From Pirellulales bacterium (GTDB lineage Bacteria; Planctomycetota; Planctomycetia; Pirellulales; Thermoguttaceae), in the NCBI GenBank assembly GCA_016935315.1, contig JAFGRD010000160.1:1-45238 (forward strand): a stretch of DNA of 45,238 nucleotides, in the 5' to 3' direction. Made by a program: the position numbers and the translations under genes. Numbering within the stretch: the first letter of the stretch is position 1; every line of letters starts with the position of its first letter. Below the pieces are notes generated by a model that saw only the letters and a program-made list of their open reading frames with translations, was not told the origin of the DNA and did no database searches. Positions 23,773-33,800 of the stretch are shown piece by piece.

Positions 23773-24735
23773 ATGCTCGAACGCTTCCTGCTGCTCTGGC
23801 TGACCCTGCTGGGCGTGCTGGCATTCTTCTGGACGCAATGGTTTCCCGGGGTCTGGGACCCCTTTGTGGGCACGTCTGCCGGGCTGTCTCCACTGTTCGC
23901 GGTAACGATGTTGGCGATCGGCTCCTTGCTGCCGCGGGATGAGATCCGGCAGGTGATCCGGCGTTGGCCGACCGTGCTGGGCGGCACGGCCGTTCAATAC
24001 GCGGCGATGCCGCTGTTGGCCTACGGCCTTGCCCGGCTGTTCGGTCTGGAAGGGCCCGCGCTGGTCGGCGTCCTGATGGCCGGCTGCGTGCCCGGCGCCA
24101 TGGCCTCCAACGTCCTGACGATGGTCGCCCGGGGAAACGTCAGCTACTCGGTGAGCCTGACCACGTCGGCCACGCTGTTCTCGCCAATCATGGTGCCGCT
24201 GGCTTTGGGGCTGGCGCTGGGGACGGAGACGGAGGGTTTTCCCGCGGCCGATCTCATCTGGGAACTCTGCTGGATGGTGGTGCTGCCGGTAGTAGCCGGC
24301 CACTTCCTCTCGCGCAGATATGCGATCTGGTCGGCCGTGGCTCGACGGGTGGGGGCGATCATCGCGAACCTGACGATCCTCTGGATTATTGCCGTGGTGG
24401 TCGCCAACAATCGGGAAAGCCTCTCGCAGTTGGAGTCGCGGCTGCTGCTGGCTCTGCTGGGCTTGAACGTCGGCGGCTATCTGGCCGGGACCGCGGGCAG
24501 CTTTTTGTTGCGGCTGCCGGCGCCGATGCGGCGGGCCCTGACGCTGGAGGTCGGCATGCAGAACGCCGGCCTGGGCACCGTGCTGGCGACAAGGCTTTTC
24601 GGCGACGCCTGCGCGGTCGCGCCGGCGCTGTACACCTTCGGCTGCATGTTCACCGGTACGATCCTCGCCAGGCTGTGGGCGGTCTACGGCGGCAATCGGC
24701 CGCCGGAGGACGACACCGAGCGTGCTCCCGCGTAG
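23773..24735 (+). CDS. bile acid:sodium symporter (BASS) family transporter
   Basis: The 320-residue integral membrane protein has about nine to ten hydrophobic helices. It carries family segments LTVTMLAIG-like FAVTMLAIGSLLPRDEI, GVLMAGCVPGAMASNVLTMVARGNVSYSV (the Ala/Gly-rich crossover region) and LEVGMQNAGLGTVLATRLF. These fit the SBF/BASS fold of Na+-coupled organic anion or keto-acid uptake; the substrate is not predictable. The ATG at 23773 precedes the first helix directly. Confidence 0.88.
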   Translation: MLERFLLLWLTLLGVLAFFWTQWFPGVWDPFVGTSAGLSPLFAVTMLAIGSLLPRDEIRQVIRRWPTVLGGTAVQYAAMPLLAYGLARLFGLEGPALVGVLMAGCVPGAMASNVLTMVARGNVSYSVSLTTSATLFSPIMVPLALGLALGTETEGFPAADLIWELCWMVVLPVVAGHFLSRRYAIWSAVARRVGAIIANLTILWIIAVVVANNRESLSQLESRLLLALLGLNVGGYLAGTAGSFLLRLPAPMRRALTLEVGMQNAGLGTVLATRLFGDACAVAPALYTFGCMFTGTILARLWAVYGGNRPPEDDTERAPA

Positions 24736-24918
24736 CAGAACGGCCTCGCGGGGGGGCACGGGCCGGTTCCGCGTCGGCAGGATTGGCTGCGGTGGGTGAA
24801 CGCACCTCAGACGGACGCGGAATGGGAGGCGTTGCGTCAGAGCATCCGCCGGGGCCGGCCTCTCGGTTCGGAATCATGGCAGCGTCGCACCGCCCTAGCG
24901 CGGTTGAGCTACCGGTAG
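24736..24918 (+). pseudogene. C-terminal relic of a REP-associated tyrosine transposase (RAYT, IS200-like)
   Basis: Immediately after the BASS stop codon, and in the same frame, the sequence reads PRRQDWLRWVNAPQTDAEWE, then ALRQSIRRGRPLGSESWQRR and TA before diverging and stopping at 24916-24918. The pattern WVN-x-PQT-x-AE-x-x-ALR-x-S-x-x-RGRP-x-G is typical of the C-terminus of TnpA_REP (Y1-transposase) proteins. The catalytic HUH and Tyr domains are absent. The usual RLGLESTLRPRGRP end is replaced by LARLSYR, so this is a decayed fragment. Confidence 0.7.
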
Positions 24919-24933
24919 GCGCCGACCTATAAT
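24904..24933 (+). promoter_or_regulatory. promoter of the CNNM/CorC-type gene, starting inside the RAYT relic
   Basis: TTGAGC (24904-24909), an 18-bp spacer and a perfect TATAAT (24928-24933). The -35 box is within the last codons of the transposase relic. The leader to the ATG at 25056 is about 115 nt, and GGAGG lies 10 nt before that ATG. Confidence 0.6.
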
Positions 24934-25055
24934 CGGTCGATTCCTGCGTGGCAGCTTCTGTCCCCCTTTTGCCCCCTCGCCAGACCTGCGCGACGGACTT
25001 TGGGAAGGCGAGCCGACCATCGCAAAACCACGATTTCCGTGGAGGTTGAACCGCA

Positions 25056-26393
25056 ATGTGGCTGTTCCTGCTTGCCGTTGTAGGCGCGCTTCTCATTTCC
25101 GCCCTGTGCTCGTTGATGGAAGCCACCTTACTGAGCCTGAAACCCAGTCAACTCGCGGAGGTGTCCTCTCGATGGCCGCGGATCGGGGCCGTCTGGCGGC
25201 GTTTTCAGGCGGAGATGGATCGCCCGATCGCCGCGATACTCGTCCTGAACACGGCAGCCCATACGATCGGTGCGTCGGTGGCCGGTGCCAAGTTCAACGC
25301 GCTGTTCGGTGCCGACTGGATTTGGGTATTCTCGCTTGTCTTCACTCTTCTGATGCTGCAATTCACGGAGATTGTGCCCAAGAGTGCCGGCGTGCGATTC
25401 AACCGGCAGGTAGCCGTCTGGATCGCTCGACCCTTGACCCTGCTGGTTCATGGATTACTACCCGTCACGTATCTGATCCACTGGATCAACCGGCCGTTAT
25501 TTGGTGGGAAACGGCCTCCGGGAGAACCCGCCGCCACCTTAGAGGAGATCACTGCCCTGGCCAGTCTCGCGCGGCTATCGAAGCAGATCAGCCCCCGCCA
25601 AGAACAGATCATCGAGGAAGGGGCACGGCTGTCGCGCAGGAAGGTGCGCGCCGTCATGCGTTCGCGCGTGGATATCGACGCGCTCGATATTGACACACCA
25701 CCGCGCGAAGTTGTGGGGGCGGTGGTTATGTCCGGGTTTTCCCGCGTGCCTGTATACAAAGGCAACCTGGACCACATCGTCGGGTTCGTCTACATCAAGG
25801 ACGTCTTACGACAAGTGCACATGGGCTGGCCGATCGAACTGAGCAGACTCCTGCGGCCGGCGCCGTTTATTCCCGGAACGCTCTCGCTCGACCGGCTCTT
25901 GCAGATGTTCCGCAAAGAAAGAACGCAGATGGCCATCATTCTCGATGAATATGGCGGCACCGTGGGGCTGGTGACGATGGAGGACGTGCTGGAGGAGTTG
26001 GTCGGCGAAATCTACGACGAACACCGCCGCGACGAGGAGCCGCCGATGGCACGCCGCGACGAAACGAGTTGGCGCGTCGGCGGAACAGCCAGCCTTCGCG
26101 ACCTGCTCGAAGTGGTGGGGCTTCCAGAGTTGCGTTCGGATATTCCTCGGCACGTCAATACCGTCGGCGGCTTGATCCAACGACTGCTCGGCCAGATTCC
26201 CGACGTGGGGGACCACGCGACCTGGAACGGTCTCTTGTTGGAAGTCATCGAGATGAAGGGTGTACGGATCGACCGTGTTCTCGTGCGCGTGCAAGAGAAG
26301 CCTTCGGCGAGCGATAGACGCTCGCGATTGCTCCCCGAGGAGGTCGACTCTCCCGGCAAACCGGAAGAGGAGCAACAAAAGGCCGATGAGTGA
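25056..26393 (+). CDS. CNNM/DUF21 membrane protein with CBS pair and CorC-HlyC domain
   Basis: The 445-residue protein has the architecture of the CNNM/HlyC/CorC family, linked to magnesium and cobalt transport or resistance. An N-terminal DUF21 membrane domain (about 1-150) carries SALCSLMEATLLSLKPSQL and FTEIVPKSAGVRF. A CBS pair (about 200-325) includes GFSRVPVYKGNLDHIVGFVYIKDVL and IILDEYGGTVGLVTMEDVLEELVGEI. The C-terminal transporter-associated domain (about 340-425) is typical. A short charged tail follows. GGAGG lies 10 nt upstream of the ATG. It is monocistronic between the RAYT relic and a convergent permease gene. Confidence 0.9.
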   Translation: MWLFLLAVVGALLISALCSLMEATLLSLKPSQLAEVSSRWPRIGAVWRRFQAEMDRPIAAILVLNTAAHTIGASVAGAKFNALFGADWIWVFSLVFTLLMLQFTEIVPKSAGVRFNRQVAVWIARPLTLLVHGLLPVTYLIHWINRPLFGGKRPPGEPAATLEEITALASLARLSKQISPRQEQIIEEGARLSRRKVRAVMRSRVDIDALDIDTPPREVVGAVVMSGFSRVPVYKGNLDHIVGFVYIKDVLRQVHMGWPIELSRLLRPAPFIPGTLSLDRLLQMFRKERTQMAIILDEYGGTVGLVTMEDVLEELVGEIYDEHRRDEEPPMARRDETSWRVGGTASLRDLLEVVGLPELRSDIPRHVNTVGGLIQRLLGQIPDVGDHATWNGLLLEVIEMKGVRIDRVLVRVQEKPSASDRRSRLLPEEVDSPGKPEEEQQKADE

Positions 26394-26483
26394 CAAAGAC
26401 CGAGAAGCGTGAGCACGTCCCACACGTTGGCCGTGTTGTCGTTGGGACCATTCTCCGCTTGAAAGAGCGCCCGGCGGCGTGGC

Positions 26484-27725
26484 TCAGTGATCGCGAAGCA
26501 CCGCGGCCGGGTCTTGCATCAGGGCCGCCAGCGTGGGCAGGTAGCTGGCCACCGCCGCCAGCAGCGGGGCACCGAGCAGGGCGACCAGCAGGACGTCGTA
26601 GTGGACCGTGAACTGGCCGGCCGGCACCTCCAGGACCCAGATGCCCAGCCAGCGTGCCAGAACCGATCCGAGGACGAAGCCGACCGCGGCTCCCACGACT
26701 CCCAGCAGCACGGCCTTGCCCAGAAACAACCCGGCGATCGTGCCCGAGCCCTTGCCGATGGCCCGCAGAATGCCGATCTCGGTCCGCCGCTCGCGGACGT
26801 TGGCCAGGGTCAGCAATCCGATCCACACGGCACAGGCGCCCACGACCAGCGGCGTGATGATCAGGGCCAACAGCTCCACGCGATGTTGCTGTGTTTCCCG
26901 GCTGACCTTGACTTCCTCGCGCTGCTTCGCCCGTGCCAGGGCAATCGATTGGAACTCGGTCACTTTGGCCTCGGGCAGGATCTGCTCGAGCTGCTGGCGA
27001 ATGACCGGCAGATCGCCCTCCTGGCACCGGCACTCCAGGGCCATGATCTGGTTGATCTGGCCGGGCAGATTCAGCAGCGCTTGGGCGTCGGCCAGGTGCA
27101 TCTTCAGGGCGATGTCCTCTTTGCTGCCGCTTTCCGGGGCGATGCGGGCAAGCTCGAAGCGTTTGCCCAGCACGTCGACGGTCTCGCCCACCTGCTTTCC
27201 CGCGCCCAACTCGTGGCCCAGGCAGACGGTTCCCGGCTGGATGTTCTCGCCCATGGGCAGCCTCTTCTGCATGGCCAGCTCTCGGCCCTTGGCAAACTTG
27301 GTCACGGCCCGGTGGGGCTGCGGCGTTTCGGGCAGGTAGCCGATCAGCAGGACTTTGCGATCCTGCCAGTCGATCTTCTTTTGCAGGGTGGCGACCAGGT
27401 GGGTCACCTTCGTGAGCCGCTGGTCGTGTGCCAGGCGGTCGATGTACTCTTGCGGCATGGTCCAGCGGACGAAGTCCTCGCTCCAGAAATCGATCATGTC
27501 GTTGTCGCGGTGGACAATCCGCAGATTGAAGCCCATGTCGCGCATGTATTGGCGGGTCTTGTCTTCCAGCTCGGCAAGCTGCTGCTGCGTCTGGCGGCCG
27601 TAGGCGTCGATCAATACCGGCCCGGCGACGAAGAGCATCACGGCGATCATCACGGCAAACAGGCTCAACAGGAAGTTGAGCTTGCGATAGCCGATTTCGG
27701 CAAGGAGGATTTTCAGCGTGTTCAT
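26484..27725 (-). CDS. FtsX/MacB-type ABC transporter permease
   Basis: The 413-residue protein has one N-terminal helix (about 17-37), a long extracytoplasmic MacB-like domain (about 40-280) and three C-terminal helices (about 286-308, 330-358, 376-398). The cytoplasmic loop RRTEIGILRAIG (313-324) is characteristic of FtsX-family permeases that use mechanotransmission for lipoprotein or peptide handling. No ATP-binding subunit is next to it: upstream is an MFS gene, so the partner ATPase must lie elsewhere. The ATG at 27725 directly precedes the hydrophobic start. Confidence 0.88.
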   Translation of the reverse strand: MNTLKILLAEIGYRKLNFLLSLFAVMIAVMLFVAGPVLIDAYGRQTQQQLAELEDKTRQYMRDMGFNLRIVHRDNDMIDFWSEDFVRWTMPQEYIDRLAHDQRLTKVTHLVATLQKKIDWQDRKVLLIGYLPETPQPHRAVTKFAKGRELAMQKRLPMGENIQPGTVCLGHELGAGKQVGETVDVLGKRFELARIAPESGSKEDIALKMHLADAQALLNLPGQINQIMALECRCQEGDLPVIRQQLEQILPEAKVTEFQSIALARAKQREEVKVSRETQQHRVELLALIITPLVVGACAVWIGLLTLANVRERRTEIGILRAIGKGSGTIAGLFLGKAVLLGVVGAAVGFVLGSVLARWLGIWVLEVPAGQFTVHYDVLLVALLGAPLLAAVASYLPTLAALMQDPAAVLRDH

Positions 27726-27841
27726 GGGATCACGGTCCTGGTCCGAACTGCCGTGGCAATCGGCGACAGCATTCCTGCATTGTGGACGCAGATAGAGCCT
27801 ATTATCATTATCTTCCCTGCGCCGCGTGGCGGCAAGCGGGC

Positions 27842-29200
27842 CTATTCCTCGCCCCCGGCGGCCAGGGTCACGATTTCGGCCTCGCGCCGCCGGTGACGCG
27901 GCTCTTCCAGGCGGAAGGTCATGCCGCCGCCGAGCAAGATCAGACCGGAGGTCGAGAGAAAGACCGGCTCGAAGCCGATCCGGTCCACGGCCCAGCCGAC
28001 CGCGGGGGAAAGCAGAAAGGGGACCGCCAGGCAGAGGCTCAGGGTGCTCAAATAGCGGGGATGCTCGGCCGGCTCACAGATTTCCAAGGCGTAGTTGTTC
28101 AGGATCCGCAGCACCAGCGGAGTGCCCCCCAAGGCGATGAAGACGGTCCAGAACCACATGGCCCCCGTCGGGCCGAGACGGCACATGGCGATCGCCAGCA
28201 GCGGAGCCGCTGCCGACCCGAGAATCAAGGTCCGCAGCGTCAAGCGGTTGCCCCAGGCATCGGCCAGCGGCCCGGCCAGCAGGCTGTACATCCCCACCGC
28301 CGCGTTTTGGGCCACCACCCAAACCATCAGCACGGGGCCATACAGCCCCAACTGCACCCGGGCGAGAGTCTGGTAGTGGGGAAAGATGATCAGACTGCTG
28401 CCGAAGAGCATGGCCACCAGGACCAGCCGTCGCAGGTTGTGGTCGCGCCGCAGGGCGCCGAGCGTGTCGGCCACGCTGGCCAGTCCGCCATAGCCCGACT
28501 TCGGCGGCGGATCGTCGTCCGGCTCGAACACCAGCAGGACCGTCAGGCCCGAAAGGAAGAAGCAGACCGCCGTGAAACCGAACGCGTATCCGAAACCGCC
28601 GTCCGGCAGGGCCAGCCAGTCGTCCAGCAGCCACCATGCGAACAGGATCGCGGGAATGGTGCCGGCGAAGGTGGAGATCAGCAGCAGGCGTCCCCGCCGC
28701 GTGGGCCGAATCAGCTTCCCTTGCACGGTGCCGAACGAGAGGTGATACAGGCCGTTGAAGATGAAGAACAGGCCGTACAGGCCCAGGAAGAGCTGCGGCA
28801 TCCAGGCGAGGCGTCGCGCGTCGCCGATCAGGCAGACGATCGACAACACCGCAAACGGCAGACTCATCATCAGCACGCACCCGGCCAGGGCCCGCTTCTT
28901 CCGCCGCATGGCCCCAAGCCGATTAGCGCAGAGCACCGGCGGGACGCTTTGGCCGAAGCGATTCAACACGGGCAGGCACCCGCGCAACACGCCCGCCCCG
29001 GGACCGGCCAGCCAATCGAGGAAGGCCGGTATGATCACGCTTTCGGTCTTGAAGATCCAGCCCACGCGCAACACGATCTGCTGGACGGCCAGCAGCAACA
29101 GGTTGCGGGGCTCTTGCGGTTCGATTTCGGGATGGACCGGCCAATCGTGAGCGGCGGGAGGCAGCGGCGGTGGAGACGGATCGTCGACCGTGGAGTCCAT
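27842..29200 (-). CDS. major facilitator superfamily transporter
   Basis: The 452-residue membrane protein has about ten to twelve hydrophobic helices and an N-terminal Pro-rich cytosolic segment of about 30 residues. A charged loop in the middle (FEPDDDPPPKSGYGGL) separates two halves, and GPLADAWGNRLTLRTLILG resembles the MFS loop motif between helices. The closest general type is an MFS drug/sugar exporter; the substrate is not predictable. Its 5' side is occupied by a full palindromic repeat (29255-29353), which lies between it and the M24 peptidase upstream on the same strand. Confidence 0.82.
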   Translation of the reverse strand: MDSTVDDPSPPPLPPAAHDWPVHPEIEPQEPRNLLLLAVQQIVLRVGWIFKTESVIIPAFLDWLAGPGAGVLRGCLPVLNRFGQSVPPVLCANRLGAMRRKKRALAGCVLMMSLPFAVLSIVCLIGDARRLAWMPQLFLGLYGLFFIFNGLYHLSFGTVQGKLIRPTRRGRLLLISTFAGTIPAILFAWWLLDDWLALPDGGFGYAFGFTAVCFFLSGLTVLLVFEPDDDPPPKSGYGGLASVADTLGALRRDHNLRRLVLVAMLFGSSLIIFPHYQTLARVQLGLYGPVLMVWVVAQNAAVGMYSLLAGPLADAWGNRLTLRTLILGSAAAPLLAIAMCRLGPTGAMWFWTVFIALGGTPLVLRILNNYALEICEPAEHPRYLSTLSLCLAVPFLLSPAVGWAVDRIGFEPVFLSTSGLILLGGGMTFRLEEPRHRRREAEIVTLAAGGEE

Positions 29201-29254
29201 TCCCGTGAGTATAGCCGACGGGAGCCGGCTTGACGAGCCGCCGGCGAGGTCTTA

Positions 29255-29353
29255 TTGATGTTTGCATTGTGAATGATCCAGGCCGACCAACGAAAGGCCG
29301 GACAGGTCGGGCTCCCGTCGGTCGCCCTCGCGCATTGACTGTGCAAGCGTCAA
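29255..29353. repeat. 99-bp palindromic REPIN-like element, copy 3
   Basis: Full copy in the opposite orientation to copy 1: B end first (TTGATGTTTGCATTGTGAAT), A end last (reverse reads TTGACGCTTGCACAGTCAAT). The TGA of the A end, on the minus strand at 29352-29350, is the stop codon of the M24 peptidase. Exactly 99 bp, as in copies 1 and 7. Confidence 0.9.
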
Positions 29354-30531
29354 CAGGCCCAACCGAGGCCTTCGCCGAGGCTGCCCAGATTCTCGCAGCC
29401 GTCCTCGGCAACCACGACCAGGTCCTCCAGCCGCACGCCGCCGATGGCCTTGGTGTAGAGGCCGGGCTCGACCGTCACGGCGTCGCCGACGACCAACTCC
29501 GGCCCGCCGACGTCCAGCAGCGGCGGCTCGTGCACGTCGAGCCCGACGCCGTGTCCGGTCCCGTGGACCATCGCGCAGTACGTGTCCGGCGCGTTCTCGT
29601 CGGGCAATCCCATCGCGTAACCGCCGTCGGTGATCGCCTTGGCGGTGACGGCGTGGACGGCCTCCCCGGTAACGCCCGCACGGATTGCGGCGATGGCGGC
29701 GGCCTTTGCCCGGGCGACGACGTCGCGCATTCTGGCCAGCTCATCGCGAATCGCCCCGTGCACGACCGTGCGCGTGCAATCACCGTTGTACAAGGTCTCG
29801 CGATCGCGCGGGAAGATGTCGATGATGACCGGCTGCTCGGTGCGGAGCTCGCCGGTGCCGATGTGGTGGCAATCGGCCCCTTGCGGCCCGCCGGCCACGA
29901 TGCATTCGGGGTTGGAGAAGCCGCGCTCCAGCAGCCAGACATCCACCGCCGCGCGAACCCGCTCGGAAGTCAGCGGCCGACCGTCGGCCATCAGGACGCC
30001 GTCGGCCCGCGCGGTCGCCCTGGCCACCAGAGTGCAGGCCATTTGCATGGCTTCTTCGGTGGCGCGTTGTGCCTTGCGCAGATGGGCGATTTCCTGTTCG
30101 TCCTTGCTTCGCCGCTGGCGAACGCCCAGCTCCAGATCGCACTCGACGGCGATGCCGGCTTCGCCCATTTCGTGGGCATAGATCAACGGCAAGGTGCGGT
30201 CGGCCACCACGCGCTCGATCCCGTGGCGGCGAAGACACTCGGCCACGGCCTGGGCGGTGGCCGTCTCGCGATCGCCCGAGAGGCCGCCCTCGGGCGTGTA
30301 GTCGGCCGGGCAGGCCACGCGATCGGCCCGGGCGTGCGTGCGCGCGCGGTCCATCTCGATGTCGCGCAGAATCAGAATCGCCTCGGGCCGCGTCCCGTCG
30401 CCGGGCAATTCGACCAGCGCGGCCGGATCGCCCACGCGGAAACGGAGCCGGTGGAATAAGGCGTTGTTGACGGCAGGGATTCCTGCCATCACGATCGCGG
30501 TCCCGGCGCGGGGGGCGGTGGAATCGGTCAT
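29350..30531 (-). CDS. M24-family metallopeptidase (Xaa-Pro aminopeptidase-like)
   Basis: The 393-residue protein has a creatinase-type N-terminal domain (about 1-150) and a pita-bread metallopeptidase domain. The five dinuclear metal ligands are visible: Asp in VIIDIFPRD, Asp in LYNGDCTRTV, His in HGTGHGVGLDVHE, Glu in TVEPGLY and Glu in VRLEDLVVV. Such enzymes cleave the residue N-terminal to proline or are related creatinase/prolidase types. The ATG at 30531 begins the domain; the frame extends further but without similarity. The last codon reads Cys followed by a TGA contributed by the palindromic repeat, so the native C-terminus may have been altered. Confidence 0.9.
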   Translation of the reverse strand: MTDSTAPRAGTAIVMAGIPAVNNALFHRLRFRVGDPAALVELPGDGTRPEAILILRDIEMDRARTHARADRVACPADYTPEGGLSGDRETATAQAVAECLRRHGIERVVADRTLPLIYAHEMGEAGIAVECDLELGVRQRRSKDEQEIAHLRKAQRATEEAMQMACTLVARATARADGVLMADGRPLTSERVRAAVDVWLLERGFSNPECIVAGGPQGADCHHIGTGELRTEQPVIIDIFPRDRETLYNGDCTRTVVHGAIRDELARMRDVVARAKAAAIAAIRAGVTGEAVHAVTAKAITDGGYAMGLPDENAPDTYCAMVHGTGHGVGLDVHEPPLLDVGGPELVVGDAVTVEPGLYTKAIGGVRLEDLVVVAEDGCENLGSLGEGLGWAC

Positions 30532-30587
30532 GCTTCGCTCGCAGCAGGGTCCAGAAAGCCAGCAACGTGGCGACGTCTCGCAGGTCC

Positions 30588-30617
30588 ATTCTAGTCGCCG
30601 TATCGCCGGGGACACAA
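30588..30617 (-). promoter_or_regulatory. promoter of the M24 peptidase gene
   Basis: On the minus strand TTGTGT (30617-30612) and TAGAAT (30593-30588) are separated by 18 bp, about 57 bp before the start codon. Confidence 0.45.
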
Positions 30618-30672
30618 GGGGGCCCCGCTCGGCCGAGAGGGCCCATTCGGGCCTGCCGGGCCCGGCAAGGGG

Positions 30673-30701
30673 TTTACGCGCGCGGCACAACCGACTAGCA
30701 T
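30673..30701 (+). promoter_or_regulatory. promoter of the secreted propeller/LamG protein gene
   Basis: TTTACG (30673-30678), a 17-bp spacer and TAGCAT (30696-30701), giving a leader of about 110 nt before the ATG at 30820. Confidence 0.4.
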
Positions 30702-30766
30702 GAGTCGTGAGTTCGGCAGTGCCGAATCGTCGCGCCAAATCGGCGGGAGCCGGGTGCGGAGCTCTT

Positions 30767-30811
30767 TCAACGTTTGCCCAGTCGATGCACGAGGACAGTG
30801 GACCGAGGGAG
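30767..30811. repeat. degenerate A-half of the palindromic element, copy 4
   Basis: TTCAACGTTTGCCCAGTCGA followed by TGCACGAGGAC aligns with the A end of the complete copies (TTGACGTTTGCACAGTCAAT, GCGCGAGGGC) with several changes. It ends in GAGGGAGG, the same position as the inner arm of intact copies. That GGGAGG lies 7 nt before the ATG at 30820 and is the apparent ribosome-binding site of that gene. Confidence 0.5.
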
Positions 30812-30819
30812 GTTCGACG

Positions 30820-33800
30820 ATGACGACGAAGGCGGGAAGCGGGATGGGCAGGTTGCTGGGAATTCTGGCGGCAGCCGCTTGTTGTGCTGTCGGCGTAATC
30901 TCCCACGGCGGTGAAACGGACCGCGATGCCTCGGCGCGGCAGACCGCTCGGGCGATCCTGGCGGCGACGCAAGTGCCGGGAGGTCTGATCGTGCACGTCG
31001 GCTGCGGCGACGGGAGGCTGACGGCCGCCCTGCGCGCCGGCGACGGCTACCTGGTCCACGGATTGGACGCCGACATGGGCAACGTCGTGTCAGCCCGGAA
31101 GCACATCCGTTCGCTCGGGCTTTACGGGAAGGTTTCGGTGGACCGTCTTGACGCGGCGCATCTGCCCTATGTCGACAACCTGGTCAACCTGATCGTGGCC
31201 ATGGATCTCGGTGCGGTGCCCGGGGACGAGGTGATGCGCGTGCTCTGTCCGGGCGGCGTGGCATACGTCGAAAAGGACGGCGAGTGGACGAAAACGGTCA
31301 AGCCGTGGCCGAAGGAGATCGACGAGTGGACGCACTACCTGCACGATGCCTCGAACAACGCCGTGGCGCACGACACGGTGGTCGGCCCGCCGGCGCGGAT
31401 GCAATGGATCGGCAGCCCTCGGTACTCGCGCCATCACGACCGAATGTCGAGCGTCAGCGGCGTGGTCACGGCCGGCGGCCGGTTGTTCTACATCTTCGAC
31501 GAGGCCCTGCCGCAATCGATCCTGGCGCCACCGGAGTGGACCCTGATCGCCCGCGACGCGTTCAACGGCACGATCTTGTGGAAGCGGCGGATCGGCACAT
31601 GGCACACGCACCTCTGGCCGCTGAAGAGCGGTCCGGCACAGTTGGCCCGCCGGCTGGTGACCGACGGCGATCGCGTCTACGCCACGCTCGAGTTGGACGG
31701 GCCGCTGGTGGCGCTGGACGCAGCGACGGGCGAGACGGTGCGGACCTACGCCCGCACCAAGGCCACCGAGGAGGTAATCCTCTGCGACGGCGTGCTGTAT
31801 GCCCTGGTCAACGACGCCGCCGAGAAGCCCGACTACGACGGCGGCCTCCGTTTCCAGCAGGCCTACGGGTCCAGATTCTGGGATGAGGCCCAACGGCAAC
31901 TGGTGGCCGTCCGGGCCGAAACGGGCGAGGTCCTCTGGAGCAGCCCCCAACGCGTGCTGCCGGCCACCCTGGCGGCCGATCGGCAGCGAGTCGTCTTCCA
32001 CGACGGCGGGGGCGTGGTCTGTCTCGACCGCGACTCCGGCCAAACGGCGTGGCGGTCCGGGCCGGTTCCCCGCGCGGAAGAGATCCGCTCGTTCTATCTG
32101 CCCACTTTGGTCCTTTACCAGGACGTGGTGCTCTTCTCCGGTGGCGAGACGGCCGGCCTGCAGACCGGGTCGTGGTACACCAGCGGCAAGGACACGTTGA
32201 CGGCCCTCTCGGCCGAGACGGGCAAGGTGCTGTGGACCGCCTATCATCCGCCCTCCGGATACCGATCGCCCGAGGACCTGTTGGTGGCCAACGGGTTGGT
32301 GTGGACGGGCGAGACGACCAGCGGCCGCGCCGTCGGCGTATTCACCGGGCGCGATCCGCGCACCGGCGAGGTGCGATGCGAGTTCCCGCCCGACGTGGAC
32401 ATCTACTGGTTCCACCACCGCTGCTATCGCGGCAAGGCGACCGACAACTACCTGCTGATGGCCCGAACCGGCACCGAGTTTGTCGACGTCCGCCAAGAGC
32501 ACTGGATTCCGCACCACTGGGTCCGCGGCGCGTGTTCCTACGGCGTGATGCCCGCCAACGGCCTGATCTACGCGCCGCCGCATCCCTGTGCCTGTTATCT
32601 GGAGAGCAAACAGGCGGGCTTCAACGCCCTGGCCGCGGCGACGGCCGGTCCGCGCATTCCCGTCGACCTGGTGAAAAGACCGCGCGGCGAGCGCGTGAAG
32701 CAGGTGCCGGCGACCGTGCCGGAGACTTCGCCGGAGACCTCGCCGGACGATTGGCCCACGTACCGCCACGACGGCGCCCGCAGCGGCCGGGCCAGCACGT
32801 CCGTTTCCGCCAAGCTCGAGGCCGCGTGGCAGGCCGAGCTGGGAGGGAAACTCAGCAGCCCCGTGATTGCCGGGGGCAAGGTCTTCGTGGCCTCGATCGA
32901 GACCCATACAGTCCACGCGCTGGACGCCGCCTCGGGTGAGCGGCTCTGGGACTACACGGCCGGCGGGCGGGTCGATTCGCCGCCGACCATTTATCGCGGG
33001 CGCGTGCTGTTCGGCTCGGCCGACGGGTGGATCTACTGTCTGCAGGCGTCCGACGGGGCTCTCCTCTGGCGTTTTCGCGCAGCACCGATCGACCAGCGCC
33101 TGATGGCCGAGGAGCAACTGGAATCCGTCTGGCCCGTTCACGGCAGCGTGTTGGTACACGACGGCGTCCTGTACTGTGTGGCCGGCCGCTCCATGTTCCT
33201 CGACGGCGGTCTGCGTCTGCTGCGACTCGACGCCGAGACGGGCCGCGTGCTTTCGGAGACCGTGCTGGACGAGAACGAGCCGGCCACCGGCAAGAGCCTC
33301 CAGGACTACGTGAGTTGGCTGAATATGCCGGCGGCCCTGCCCGACATCCTCTCGACCGACGGCAAGCTGGTCTACATGCGGTCGCAGCCGTTTCAGCTCG
33401 ACGGCACGCGTCTGCCGCTGGAGGCGATGCCTCGCGGGGCGGATGCCGACCAGGGCGCGCCGCCGCCCACGCAGCGCCCCGAGCACGCACACCTCTTCTC
33501 ACCGACCGGCTTCCTCGACGACGCCTGGTGGCACCGCTCCTACTGGATGTATGGGAGTCGGTTCGTCAGCGGCTGGTGCGGCTACTACCTGGCCGGCAAG
33601 GCCGTGCCGGCGGGGCGGATCCTGGTGTTCGACGACGAGCGCGTCTACGGCTTCGGCCGCAAGCCGCAGTACTACCGCTGGACCACGCCCATCGAACACC
33701 ACCTGTTCGCCGCCGACAGGCTGCCGCCCGCGGAAGATGCGGCCGGCACGGCCCCGGGCGGTTCGCGGATTCGTGTCGCCAAGGCGGCCAGCCTCAACCC

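Noticed and set aside
26484-27725. Pairing the FtsX-like permease with the ATPase at 37038
   Set aside because: That ATPase overlaps its own ABC-2 permease, is of the drug-exporter type and lies 10 kb away.
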